A stretch of 64,000 nucleotides of DNA from Croceimicrobium hydrocarbonivorans. Its GTDB lineage: Bacteria > Bacteroidota > Bacteroidia > Flavobacteriales > Schleiferiaceae. Positions within the stretch are counted from its first letter, which is position 1, and each line of letters opens with the position of its first letter. The notes under the pieces are model-generated. The model made no database searches. It saw nothing but the letters and a program-made list of their open reading frames with translations, and was not told where the DNA came from. The stretch lies in assembly GCF_014524565.1 (NCBI RefSeq), contig NZ_CP060139.1:806001-870000 (forward strand), in the 5' to 3' direction. Made by a program: the position numbers and the translations under genes. Below are positions 43,366-52,405 of this stretch, one piece after another.

Positions 43366-45789
43366 ATGAAGATCTCATACAATTGGCTTAAGGAGTATTT
43401 GAACACCGACCTCAGTCCAGAAAAAGCAGCGGAATATTTAACCGACACCGGATTAGAAGTTGAAGGTTTGGAGCAAATCGACACCATTAAAGGTGGCTTG
43501 CGCGGAGTTGTAATTGGAGAAGTACTAAGCTGCGTACCCCATCCAGATGCCGATAAACTTAAAGTTACAGAGGTAAATATTGGTGCCGATGAGCCGGTAC
43601 AAATTGTATGTGGCGCCCCTAATGTGGCTGCCGGACAAAAAGTTCCCGTGGCTACGGTTGGTACCGAAATTTATACTGAGGACGGCTCCTTCACCATTAA
43701 GAAAAGCAAACTACGTGGCCAGGTTTCGGAAGGCATGATTTGCGCCGAAGATGAGCTGGGATTAGGCGAGAGCCACGATGGTATTATGATCTTAGACCCT
43801 GCCGCCAAAGTGGGTAGCCCTGCGGCAGAGTATTTCGAAATAGAGTCCGACTATGTAATTGAAATAGGACTTACCCCCAACCGTACCGACGCCATGAGTC
43901 ATTACGGAGTAGCTCGTGATCTGCGTGCTGCTTTACTGCGATTTAATCAGGGGAAACCCGAATTAAAGCTTCCTTCCGTTTCGGCCTTTAAAACCGAACG
44001 CAATGATATGCCCGTTTCGGTGCGTATCGAAAATGAAGAAGCTTGTTATCGCTATATGGGTATCTCCATCCAAGGAGTAAAAGTGGAAGAGTCACCAGCC
44101 TGGTTACAAAACCGCTTAAGAGCCATTGGCTTAAAGCCGGTAAACAACATTGTGGATATAGGTAACTATGTTCTACACGAGACCGGCCACCCAATGCATG
44201 CCTTTGATGCCGATAAAATTGCTGGAAAGGAAATCATCATTAAAAATGCTGTGGCCGGCGATAAATTCATCACCCTCGATGGTAGTGAATTGGAATTAAG
44301 CGATCAGGATTTAATGATCTGGGATGCCGAACGCCCCTTGGTTTTAGCCGGTGTTTACGGTGGTCAGAACTCAGGCGTAAGCAGCAGCACTGAAAATGTA
44401 TTTCTGGAAGTAGCTTATTTCGATCCGGTACACATTCGGAAAAGTGCTAAGCGTCATGCTCTGAATACCGATTCCTCTTTCCGCTATGAGCGAGGTGTGG
44501 ATCCAGAAATGACCGAATACGCCTTAAAACGAGCGGTAACCTTAATTCAGGAAATTGCGGGTGGCGAAGTTGCTATGGCTATTGCCGATGAGCATCCGGT
44601 GAAGATTCAAAATCAGGAGCTCACTTTAAATTTAGATCGCATGAATAGCCTGATTGGTGAGGCCATCCCCACCGAAATGGTTCGCGATATTTTAGCTTCC
44701 TTGGATATCCGCATCAAGGCGGAGTCCGGTAAAAACTGGCACCTCGAAGTACCAGCTTACCGTCGTGATGTAGAACGTGAAGCCGATGTAGTAGAAGAAG
44801 TACTGCGTATCTATGGTTTCAATGCAGTACCCTACGATGGTCCCATGCGTATTTCAGTAGCTCAAAAAAGTGCCGATGATGATGCTCGTGAAAGAGATAT
44901 GATCAGCAGCTTATTAAGTAGCCTGGGCTATCATGAAATGATGAACAACTCACTCACCAAAGCTTCTTATTACGAGAAGTACGGCTTTGAGCCCGAAGCG
45001 AGTGTGGCAATGCTCAACCCACTGAGTCAGGATTTGGCCGTAATGCGCCAATCTATGCTATTCGGTGGATTGGAAGCGGTTGAATACAATAGTAAACGCC
45101 AAAGAGCAAATCTTAAGTTTTTTGAATTTGGTCGTTGCTACCGTAAAAAGGAAGCTGGTTTTGAAGAACGCGAAGACCTAGCCCTGTGGTTAACCGGTTT
45201 AGCCGAAGATGAAAACTGGAAGCAAGGTTCCCAAGCCAGCGACTTTTACCAATTGAAAAATGCGGTTCTATTGCTTTTTGAACGCATCGGATTAAGTGGC
45301 TATCAAGAATCAGCTTCGGATGCCGCCATCTTTAGTGAAGGATTAAAATGGCATCGTGGCAAAAAGGTTTTAGCCGAAATTGGTAAGGTAAACCCTGGCC
45401 TACTTAAAAGCTTTGATCTGAAAACCGCCGTTTTCTATGCCGAACTAAATTGGGAAGCTTTAGTGGATGCTGCTCGTAAAAACAGCATTGTAATGAGCGA
45501 CCTGCCTAAGTTCCCAGAAGTACGTCGCGACTTAGCTTTATTGGTGGACAGCAACGTGAAATACGGTGACTTAGCGCAAGCAGCAGCCAAAGCAGGTGGC
45601 AAGCTCCTAAAGGCAGTGAACCTCTTTGATGTGTACGAAGGCAAAAACTTACCGGAAGGAAAGAAATCCTACGCCTTAAGTTTCACCCTGGCTCATGAGG
45701 AAAAGACCCTTAATGATAAAGCAGTAGAGCAAATCATGTCTAAGATTCTGGCCAGCCTAGAGAAACAATTCGGAGCCAGCCTGCGTTAG
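43366..45789 (+). CDS. pheT: Phenylalanyl-tRNA synthetase, beta subunit
   Basis: An 807-residue subunit of the heterotetrameric enzyme. Domain order is standard: N-terminal MKISYNWLKEYLNTDLSPE, tRNA-binding domain (about 40-150, HPDADKLKVTEVNIG), B3/4 editing region (GNYVLHETGHPMHAFDADKI, in parts), B5 (YRRDVEREADVVEEVLRIYGF, in parts), catalytic-like core, and the FDX-ACB anticodon-binding domain at the end (FPEVRRDLALLVD). The alpha subunit pheS is not in the window, which is normal in Bacteroidota. HDAC-like gene follows after seven bases. Confidence 0.97.
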   Translation: MKISYNWLKEYLNTDLSPEKAAEYLTDTGLEVEGLEQIDTIKGGLRGVVIGEVLSCVPHPDADKLKVTEVNIGADEPVQIVCGAPNVAAGQKVPVATVGTEIYTEDGSFTIKKSKLRGQVSEGMICAEDELGLGESHDGIMILDPAAKVGSPAAEYFEIESDYVIEIGLTPNRTDAMSHYGVARDLRAALLRFNQGKPELKLPSVSAFKTERNDMPVSVRIENEEACYRYMGISIQGVKVEESPAWLQNRLRAIGLKPVNNIVDIGNYVLHETGHPMHAFDADKIAGKEIIIKNAVAGDKFITLDGSELELSDQDLMIWDAERPLVLAGVYGGQNSGVSSSTENVFLEVAYFDPVHIRKSAKRHALNTDSSFRYERGVDPEMTEYALKRAVTLIQEIAGGEVAMAIADEHPVKIQNQELTLNLDRMNSLIGEAIPTEMVRDILASLDIRIKAESGKNWHLEVPAYRRDVEREADVVEEVLRIYGFNAVPYDGPMRISVAQKSADDDARERDMISSLLSSLGYHEMMNNSLTKASYYEKYGFEPEASVAMLNPLSQDLAVMRQSMLFGGLEAVEYNSKRQRANLKFFEFGRCYRKKEAGFEEREDLALWLTGLAEDENWKQGSQASDFYQLKNAVLLLFERIGLSGYQESASDAAIFSEGLKWHRGKKVLAEIGKVNPGLLKSFDLKTAVFYAELNWEALVDAARKNSIVMSDLPKFPEVRRDLALLVDSNVKYGDLAQAAAKAGGKLLKAVNLFDVYEGKNLPEGKKSYALSFTLAHEEKTLNDKAVEQIMSKILASLEKQFGASLR

Positions 45790-45796
45790 AAGCGGC

Positions 45797-46699
45797 ATGC
45801 TGAAGATCGCCTTCGATCCTATTTACCATCATCCTTTGCCCGAGGGACATCGTTTCCCGATGGCAAAGTACAGTCTGTTGCCGGAGCAATTACTCTATGA
45901 AGGTACTTGTACGGAAGACAATTTCTTTCGACCTGAGCTCCTTAAGGAGGAACAGATTTTACGTACCCATTGCCCGGAATACTGGCAAAAACTTAAGGAC
46001 TTAAAATTAAGTCGCGCCGAAGAACGTCGCACCGGCTTTCCACTATCTGCTCAATTGGTAGAAAGGGAAAGGCGCATTGCTCAAGGTACCATTGACTGCT
46101 GTTTTCATGCACTGGAATATGGTGTTTCCCTCAATATCGCCGGAGGCACCCATCATGCCTATACCAATCGTGGTGAAGGATTTTGCCTGCTAAATGACAT
46201 TGGCGTTGCGGCGCATTATCTACTGGATCATAATCTTGCTCAACAAATACTGGTTGTAGATCTGGATGTACATCAGGGAAATGGAACGGCCGAAATAATG
46301 GCTGGCGAAAATCGGGTATTCACCTTTTCGATGCATGGCGAAAAAAACTACCCTCTACATAAGGAAAAGAGTGATCTGGATATTGCCCTGGCAGATGACA
46401 CCAATGATCTGGAATATCTAAGTCGACTTAGAGAAGAACTTCCAAGACTCTTGGATCGCCTAAATGCCGATTTCATTTTCTACCAATCGGGAGTGGATGT
46501 TTTGGCCACGGATAAATTAGGACGCCTGGGCATGAGCATAGCAGGTTGTAAAGAGAGGGACCGCTTTGTTTTTGAAGAAGCTCAAAAGAGGCAGATTCCA
46601 GTAGTTTGCAGTATGGGTGGGGGCTATAGCGAACGACTGGCCGATATTGTGGAAGCCCATGCCAATACCTATCGCTTGGCGCAGACCATGTATTTCTAA
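45797..46699 (+). CDS. Histone-deacetylase-family protein
   Basis: A 300-residue zinc amidohydrolase of the class I/II HDAC fold. Seen: HPLPEGHRFPMAKY, the catalytic His pair in NIAGGTHHAYTNRGEGFCLLND (in parts), zinc ligands Asp and His in VVDLDVHQGNGTAE and Asp in QSGVDVLATDKLGRL, and the final GGGYS. Bacterial members act on acetylated polyamines or small amides; the substrate here is unknown. Co-transcription with pheT is likely (seven-base gap). The stop overlaps the kinase stop by four bases. Confidence 0.92.
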   Translation: MLKIAFDPIYHHPLPEGHRFPMAKYSLLPEQLLYEGTCTEDNFFRPELLKEEQILRTHCPEYWQKLKDLKLSRAEERRTGFPLSAQLVERERRIAQGTIDCCFHALEYGVSLNIAGGTHHAYTNRGEGFCLLNDIGVAAHYLLDHNLAQQILVVDLDVHQGNGTAEIMAGENRVFTFSMHGEKNYPLHKEKSDLDIALADDTNDLEYLSRLREELPRLLDRLNADFIFYQSGVDVLATDKLGRLGMSIAGCKERDRFVFEEAQKRQIPVVCSMGGGYSERLADIVEAHANTYRLAQTMYF

Positions 46700-49326
46700 A
46701 TCTCCTTAGGAAGGTAAATCTTAAAGGTGGTTCCCTGATTAACGATACTCTTCAACTCCACCTTACCACCCATGGCTTCCACTTGATTCTTCATAATGTA
46801 CAAACCTAAACCCCGAGCCTTCGGATGTTGATGAAAGGTTTGATACAATTGAAAGAGACGATCTTTATAGCGCTTCAAATCTATTCCCAACCCATTATCT
46901 TGAACTTCCAGAATATGGAATTCACGATTTTCACCGAGTCGTATATGTACACGAGGTTCTCGATCTGGATGGCGATAACGCAGGGTATTGCTTAATAAAT
47001 TGAGCAAGATACTTTCCAAATAAGCTCTTACGGAGTACACTTCCGCTTCTGTATTAAAGTCGAGTTCTACCTTAGCATTTAGAGCCTTTAATTCAGCCCC
47101 AAGAATATCCAGAATCCGCTGTACTTCATCACTGAGTCGCAAATTAGCCTTGCTACGATTTAAGCTTTGATTGATGGCTATGATCTCATTCAAATGCTTA
47201 ATGGTAGACTCTAAGCCATCACTAACCTTGCGCAAATAATCCCATAGTTCTTGCTTTTCATCTTCACTTTTTGCCAAATCCACCGCTTCTATTAAGCCTT
47301 GAAGATTAGCAGAATGAGAGCGAATATTATGGGAAACGATATAGGTAAAGCTCTGCAGGCGTTTATTCTGTTCAGAAGTAATGTTGAGCAAGGCTTCCAT
47401 TTCCTTGTTCTTCACTTCCTCCTCATGAATATCCTGCATTACTAAAAGGCTATAGAGGAATTCACCATTGGCATTCCAAATCGGTTTATTGCGAACATGT
47501 AGCCAACGTGCTCCTTCTTCGGCATCCAGTAAAACCTTCAGTTCAATGCTGCGCTGGGCATAAATGGCAATGAGTAGATCTTCCTTTTGCTTGCGATTCT
47601 CCTGACTTTTGAAAAGCTGCTCTGGTTCTTTATTGAGCGCGAAATCCGGCTTCCAGCCGAAAAATTCCATACAGGCGGTGTTCAGCCAATCTACCTTCCC
47701 CTCCGGACTGATTATCATAATTAAGTCGGAGGTATTCCTGGCGATTAAAGCTAATTTATGCTGTTCTTTCTCAAAGGCCTTTTGATCATCAATGGCGGTG
47801 AGGATACCATACCAGGAGCTGCGTTCAGCTGACTTCGATTCCGGACGCACCCGAATGCGAAACCAGCGCTCCTCTCCCAACTTATTCTCAATTCGAAATT
47901 CGGTATCTAAATCCTTAAAATTACGTGCCGAATAAACCACAGATCCCAAAAGGGTAGAGTAATCCTTGGGACTAATTACTTGCATTATACTACTAGGGTC
48001 ATCGACCAAGTTTTGCCGTTGAATCCCAAAGTTCACCTCTTCAAAAGCCTTGCTTAAAAAGCTTAGCGACAAATTTTTGTTAGGCTCATAATCTACCTGA
48101 AAAACTACTCCCGGAATGCTTTCCGTTAGTTTTTCCAATTGTTCGCGATGGGCCCTGGACTTTGCTCTTTCGGCTTCCCTGTCTGTAACATCTTGCTGTA
48201 AGCCTAAATGACCTACAATTCGATTTTTATCATCGCGTAAAAGCAGATAATCACCTTCAATTTTAATCAGGCTTCCATCGGTTCGCCGTTCCTCGGTTAA
48301 ATTGTGTAAATGACCTTTCTCGAAAAAGTTTTTCCACACATTAAGTCCGGATTCTATATCATGCAAAAAGAAATCTCGCGGACTAAGATTTAAGAATTCA
48401 TCTTCGCTCTGAAAGCCATATTGATCGAGGATCATTTTATTACAGCGGGTGATCACCTGATTCTCAAAGGCATATTTTACCACTGCATCCTTATCAGTAT
48501 CCTCATTCCACTCCTGAGGTTCTGGCAGCATCATGAAAAATACTCCGATCATCTGATTTTCGAAAAAGAAATTCAGTTCCCTTTGTCGGGCATCCAGCTG
48601 TTCTTCTGCTGCTTGCAAAGCAGAGATATCAAAGCCTCGGGCATAGATCACATCTACATCTCCATAACAATCCGGAAAGGAAATAAACTGCCAATGCGTA
48701 CTTACAAATCCTGCTCCACGCGGATTCTTTTTCTCGATCCGTACATTACAAATTAATCCCGGATGCTCGAGGCAATAATGGGCCGTTTCCCGACCGATTT
48801 CTCTGCTTTGTTCAGCTACATCGGCCATGGAGTTTTCCCCAATTCGAGAAGCTTTTTCGGCAAAAAAATGTTCGACATACAGAGTATTATGGAAGAGATA
48901 TCTTCCTTCCCGATCTATTTTAATTAAATAAGGATAATAGAGTTGATCATCATGCCATGGATTTTGCGGAGCATATAAATGCAATGCCACGAAATAATCC
49001 GGATAGTTTTCCAAGAGCCTTTGTTCTACTTCAAAGTTTAGAAAGTCTTTATTGGAAGCGTAGTTTAATTGGAAGTGATTCGACTCTCCTTTATGGTATA
49101 TCTCCAGGCAATAATTAAATTGTTTTGCCCCTAGTGTATGAGCTTTAAAATCTTCAGAAGCATGGCGATCAATACCAATAGAAACCGCCAGGGCATTATT
49201 CACAAAGACTTCACCACTGGGAACATGGCAAATCCAATAGCCAAAGGGAGCTTCCTGCTCCAAGGCAATAAGTAATTGATTATCGGAAGATATTTCTTGA
49301 AATGCCGAAGACCGGGGAGCAGCCAT
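46696..49326 (-). CDS. Soluble multi-PAS sensor histidine kinase
   Basis: An 876-residue kinase without a signal peptide or membrane helix, so cytoplasmic. About five PAS/PAC units occupy residues 1-645; the clearest are FFFENQMIGVFFMMLPEP onward, ESIPGVVFQVDYEPNK onward, and ARNTSDLIMIISPEGKVDWL onward. The dimerisation H-box is FTYIVSHNIRSHSANL, the N-box LLNLLSNTLRYRH, G1 DNGLGIDL and G2 RGLGLYIMKNQVEAMGG. There is no receiver domain and no response-regulator gene nearby. It is the third gene of the lysC-olsF operon, 31 bases after olsF. Confidence 0.9.
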   Translation of the reverse strand: MAAPRSSAFQEISSDNQLLIALEQEAPFGYWICHVPSGEVFVNNALAVSIGIDRHASEDFKAHTLGAKQFNYCLEIYHKGESNHFQLNYASNKDFLNFEVEQRLLENYPDYFVALHLYAPQNPWHDDQLYYPYLIKIDREGRYLFHNTLYVEHFFAEKASRIGENSMADVAEQSREIGRETAHYCLEHPGLICNVRIEKKNPRGAGFVSTHWQFISFPDCYGDVDVIYARGFDISALQAAEEQLDARQRELNFFFENQMIGVFFMMLPEPQEWNEDTDKDAVVKYAFENQVITRCNKMILDQYGFQSEDEFLNLSPRDFFLHDIESGLNVWKNFFEKGHLHNLTEERRTDGSLIKIEGDYLLLRDDKNRIVGHLGLQQDVTDREAERAKSRAHREQLEKLTESIPGVVFQVDYEPNKNLSLSFLSKAFEEVNFGIQRQNLVDDPSSIMQVISPKDYSTLLGSVVYSARNFKDLDTEFRIENKLGEERWFRIRVRPESKSAERSSWYGILTAIDDQKAFEKEQHKLALIARNTSDLIMIISPEGKVDWLNTACMEFFGWKPDFALNKEPEQLFKSQENRKQKEDLLIAIYAQRSIELKVLLDAEEGARWLHVRNKPIWNANGEFLYSLLVMQDIHEEEVKNKEMEALLNITSEQNKRLQSFTYIVSHNIRSHSANLQGLIEAVDLAKSEDEKQELWDYLRKVSDGLESTIKHLNEIIAINQSLNRSKANLRLSDEVQRILDILGAELKALNAKVELDFNTEAEVYSVRAYLESILLNLLSNTLRYRHPDREPRVHIRLGENREFHILEVQDNGLGIDLKRYKDRLFQLYQTFHQHPKARGLGLYIMKNQVEAMGGKVELKSIVNQGTTFKIYLPKEI

Positions 49327-49357
49327 TGATGCTAAATTTTAAGCCGCTCTAAGGTAA

Positions 49358-51055
49358 TTAAAGTTCAAGATTCTGACGATGGATATACATAAATCCATCT
49401 AAAGAATTATTAAATAGCGGATCTACATTAAAGCAAACAATCAATGCATTTTGCTGTAAATACTTTTTAATCAAAGGAGGTATACGCAGATCACCGGGCT
49501 CTATTTCATCAATTCTACGATCGAATTGCACTAAATCCTCAGGACTGGAATTCATAACCATATCCCTAGCTTCTGCCTTTAATTTTAGTTTAAAAGGCTT
49601 TCGGGGCCTAATCTCTTGGGCTAAACTGGCATCGCCAAAATTCTTTAATAAGAAAGCCACCATTAGATTGCGACTAAAGATGGAAAAGCTATTGCTGATA
49701 CTAGCGCATCCCACTATAAATTCCAGTTCTTCATGTCGTCGCATTACCTCCCTGATGCCATTCCACATCACAAACAGAGGTAAAGGCTTTTGCTGATGGG
49801 CCGGAATAATAAAGGCTCTTCCCATTTCCAAAGAACGCCCTAACATAGGTTGAATACGCTTCTTAAACTTGAAAAGGGTGCTTAGGTAAAAACCATTAAA
49901 GCCATATTTAGGGTAGACCTCAGTACCAATCGCCAGTCGGTAAGCGCCCACTATTCGCATTTCTTCCTTATCCCAAAGCACCAAATGATGGTAGTGATAG
50001 TCAAAGGTATCCAGATCTAAAGCCAGGTTTGAGCCCTCACCAATGGCCCGAAAGGTAATTTCACGTAAGCGACCAATCTCACGAATCATATTAGGCACCT
50101 GGGCTGCTTTGCACAGAAATACCTGATAGCTCCGTTTTTCTTCAATCAAGGCCTCCTTCTCCAGCAAAAACTCATATTCTTCCTGGATCAAATCTGCATC
50201 TACCGGATCGGCTATTGGTTTAGGCTCCGCAGGTCTTTTAGGACTAAAAAGCTTAAACTCCGGATGCAATGCATTGCTAAGGAGATACACTCTTTGGCGC
50301 AATAAGGCTGTAAGCTGATGCTCTCGCGGGTACAGGGCCAATTCCTTGGGATAAATGGTACGTCCAATTCGAATGGTTACCGGTCGTGATCGGTAGCTAC
50401 GCAATTCCGAAGGCACCTTTAAATCCTGAAAGATGGGTCCTAATCGCTGTAAAAGGTGGTATAAAAATGTTTGATTCGCTTTAAAGAAAACTGGGGTTAC
50501 CGGCACCTGAGCATCAGCGATTTCACGAATCATATTCACATCCCATTCTCCATCTTCCAATTGACGTTTTGAAATACGATAATTGGTACTCACAGAGCCT
50601 GCCGGGAAAATTGCCAGGGCCTTTCCTTCTTTTAGGGATTCACTTAAGCTAGCGCCAGAGCTCACCCCACTTTCATCTAAATCCCAATAATGGGCAATTG
50701 GCTTTAATCGCTGCCAAAGATCAGAGCCCACTATTCGTAGATCAGGACGAATAGACGCAACTAATTTTATAAGTAAAAGTGCATCAATTCCGGCCAGGGG
50801 ATGATTACAAATCAATACCACCGGGCCAGAAGTTGGAATGCGTTTTAATTCTTCTTCAAAATATTGAAAGCTGAGATCTAATTCGCGAATAACATCATCC
50901 ACAAAAAGATTTTCCTCCCGGCTATCCGTTCCAGAAAACAACTCCTCCACACTCTTCACCTTTGCCAGGTGTAATAGGGTCTTGAGTAAAGCCTCCCTGC
51001 CAATTTTAGGGAGTTTTACCGTGCGAAACATTTCTCCGGAACCAAGTCGGGCCAT
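49358..51055 (-). CDS. OlsF/GlsF-type bifunctional aminolipid synthase
   Basis: A 565-residue fusion. Residues about 75-260 are a PlsC-like O-acyltransferase: PVVLICNHPLAGIDALLL holds the active His85/Asp91 (spaced NHP..GID as in this subgroup), and LAIFPAGSVSTN the substrate loop. Residues about 310-470 are a GNAT-like OlsB N-acyltransferase: VFLCKAAQVPNMIREIGRLREITFR (in parts), GEGSNLALDLDTFDYHYHHLVLWD and LEMGRAFIIPAHQQKPLPL. This order matches OlsF of Serratia and Flavobacterium, which makes ornithine or glycine lipids. The amino acid head group cannot be told from sequence. It begins four bases after lysC. Confidence 0.85.
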   Translation of the reverse strand: MARLGSGEMFRTVKLPKIGREALLKTLLHLAKVKSVEELFSGTDSREENLFVDDVIRELDLSFQYFEEELKRIPTSGPVVLICNHPLAGIDALLLIKLVASIRPDLRIVGSDLWQRLKPIAHYWDLDESGVSSGASLSESLKEGKALAIFPAGSVSTNYRISKRQLEDGEWDVNMIREIADAQVPVTPVFFKANQTFLYHLLQRLGPIFQDLKVPSELRSYRSRPVTIRIGRTIYPKELALYPREHQLTALLRQRVYLLSNALHPEFKLFSPKRPAEPKPIADPVDADLIQEEYEFLLEKEALIEEKRSYQVFLCKAAQVPNMIREIGRLREITFRAIGEGSNLALDLDTFDYHYHHLVLWDKEEMRIVGAYRLAIGTEVYPKYGFNGFYLSTLFKFKKRIQPMLGRSLEMGRAFIIPAHQQKPLPLFVMWNGIREVMRRHEELEFIVGCASISNSFSIFSRNLMVAFLLKNFGDASLAQEIRPRKPFKLKLKAEARDMVMNSSPEDLVQFDRRIDEIEPGDLRIPPLIKKYLQQNALIVCFNVDPLFNNSLDGFMYIHRQNLEL

Positions 51056-51059
51056 GCGA

Positions 51060-52316
51060 TCAGATTCTGATTACAATTTGATAAGTGTCGGTACTTACTT
51101 GCTCGAGCAATTTACGTCCTCTGCTTTGAATGTCTGCTACCGCACTGTTATCATAATGTCTAACAGTATAAAGCTCCAAATCACCAATTACCGACACATC
51201 GAAACTCTGCTTAAGTTGCTCCAAAAGAGCGGGTGTTGCAATAGGATCATCGTTTACACAGAAGGATGAACTGGTAGCGGCATGCTGAGATAAATTCACG
51301 CGCAAGCCATACTCATGAAATAATTTATAAATTTTGGAAAGGTGATCTTCCGCAATGAAAGCCAGATCTCGGGTTGCCAAGCTGATTAATTGCTGATTGC
51401 TCTTGCGGATAAAACATGGTAAGAAGGGCTCCAAGTTAACTCCCTCCGAAATGGTAGTTCCCTCCTGGTCCAGATCACTAAATGAACGTACACGCAATGG
51501 CACGCCGCGTTCCTGCAGGGGCTGAATAGTCTTAGGGTGAATTACCGATGCTCCATAAAAAGCTAATTCGATCGCTTCCCGGAAACTGATCTTCTTCAAT
51601 AATTCCGTGCCCTGAAATACCTTGGGGTCTCCATTCAAAACTCCGGGCACATCTTTCCAGATAGTCACTTCCTCGGCTTGCAAAACATAGGCAATTACCG
51701 ATGCGGTATAATCGGATCCCTCACGACCTAAGGTAGTTGGATTGAAATTATCATCCGAGCCAATAAAACCCTGAGTGATATAGGAATTACCGCTCTTCAC
51801 ATTATCCAGAACCAAACGACGGGTTAAATTCCAGTTTACTCGGGCGGCACGATAATTTTGATCGGTACGGATCAATTTTCGAGCATCCAACCAACGGTTT
51901 TCAAAACCTTCAAAATTTAAATAAGCTGATACAATTTTGGTGGATATCAACTCTCCAAAACCAACGATCTGATCATAAACCTGATTGAAGCTTCCCACTG
52001 CTGGCGACTCTACAATGGTTTCTAACTGAAGGAATAGTTCACCTACCTCATTAGTCAGGCGCTCATTGGATTGAGGGAAAAGCTCATCAATAATCTGCTG
52101 ATGCGAATTCTTCAAATCCTTCAACTGTTTACTGCAGTCCTCCTTCTTTCCATTCAAGAAAGATTTCACCAAATCCTCAAGGGCATTGGTAGTTTTCCCC
52201 ATGGCCGAAACCACAATAAGGATATCATCTGCTGTAAAGTGTTGAACGATGGATGCCACGCGCTGCACTCCTGCCGCGTCTTTCACACTGGCTCCACCGA
52301 ATTTAAAGATTCGCAT
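51060..52316 (-). CDS. lysC: Aspartate kinase
   Basis: A 418-residue monofunctional aspartokinase, first step of the lysine/threonine/methionine branch. Seen: FKFGGASVKD (usual KFGGTSV), IVVSAMGKTTNALEDL, TTLGREGSDYTASVIAY and DPKVFQGTELLKKISFREAIEL (in parts). The C-terminal ACT domains are reduced: NLSQHAATSSSFCV marks one regulatory unit, in keeping with the shorter Bacteroidota form. It is the first gene of lysC-olsF-kinase, with a -7 box 17 bases before the ATG. Confidence 0.95.
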   Translation of the reverse strand: MRIFKFGGASVKDAAGVQRVASIVQHFTADDILIVVSAMGKTTNALEDLVKSFLNGKKEDCSKQLKDLKNSHQQIIDELFPQSNERLTNEVGELFLQLETIVESPAVGSFNQVYDQIVGFGELISTKIVSAYLNFEGFENRWLDARKLIRTDQNYRAARVNWNLTRRLVLDNVKSGNSYITQGFIGSDDNFNPTTLGREGSDYTASVIAYVLQAEEVTIWKDVPGVLNGDPKVFQGTELLKKISFREAIELAFYGASVIHPKTIQPLQERGVPLRVRSFSDLDQEGTTISEGVNLEPFLPCFIRKSNQQLISLATRDLAFIAEDHLSKIYKLFHEYGLRVNLSQHAATSSSFCVNDDPIATPALLEQLKQSFDVSVIGDLELYTVRHYDNSAVADIQSRGRKLLEQVSTDTYQIVIRI

Positions 52317-52333
52317 GTTAAATTATTAAGCGG

Positions 52334-52341
52334 CAAAAATA
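52334..52341 (-). promoter_or_regulatory. Putative -7 box of the lysC operon
   Basis: Minus-strand TATTTTTG matches TAnnTTTG 17 bases before the lysC ATG. Confidence 0.55.
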
Positions 52342-52405
52342 CTAATTAGGCTTTGCCGATATTCCACAAAATACCGTCCAGGAACGGCTTTAAGATTTTA
52401 AAGGA

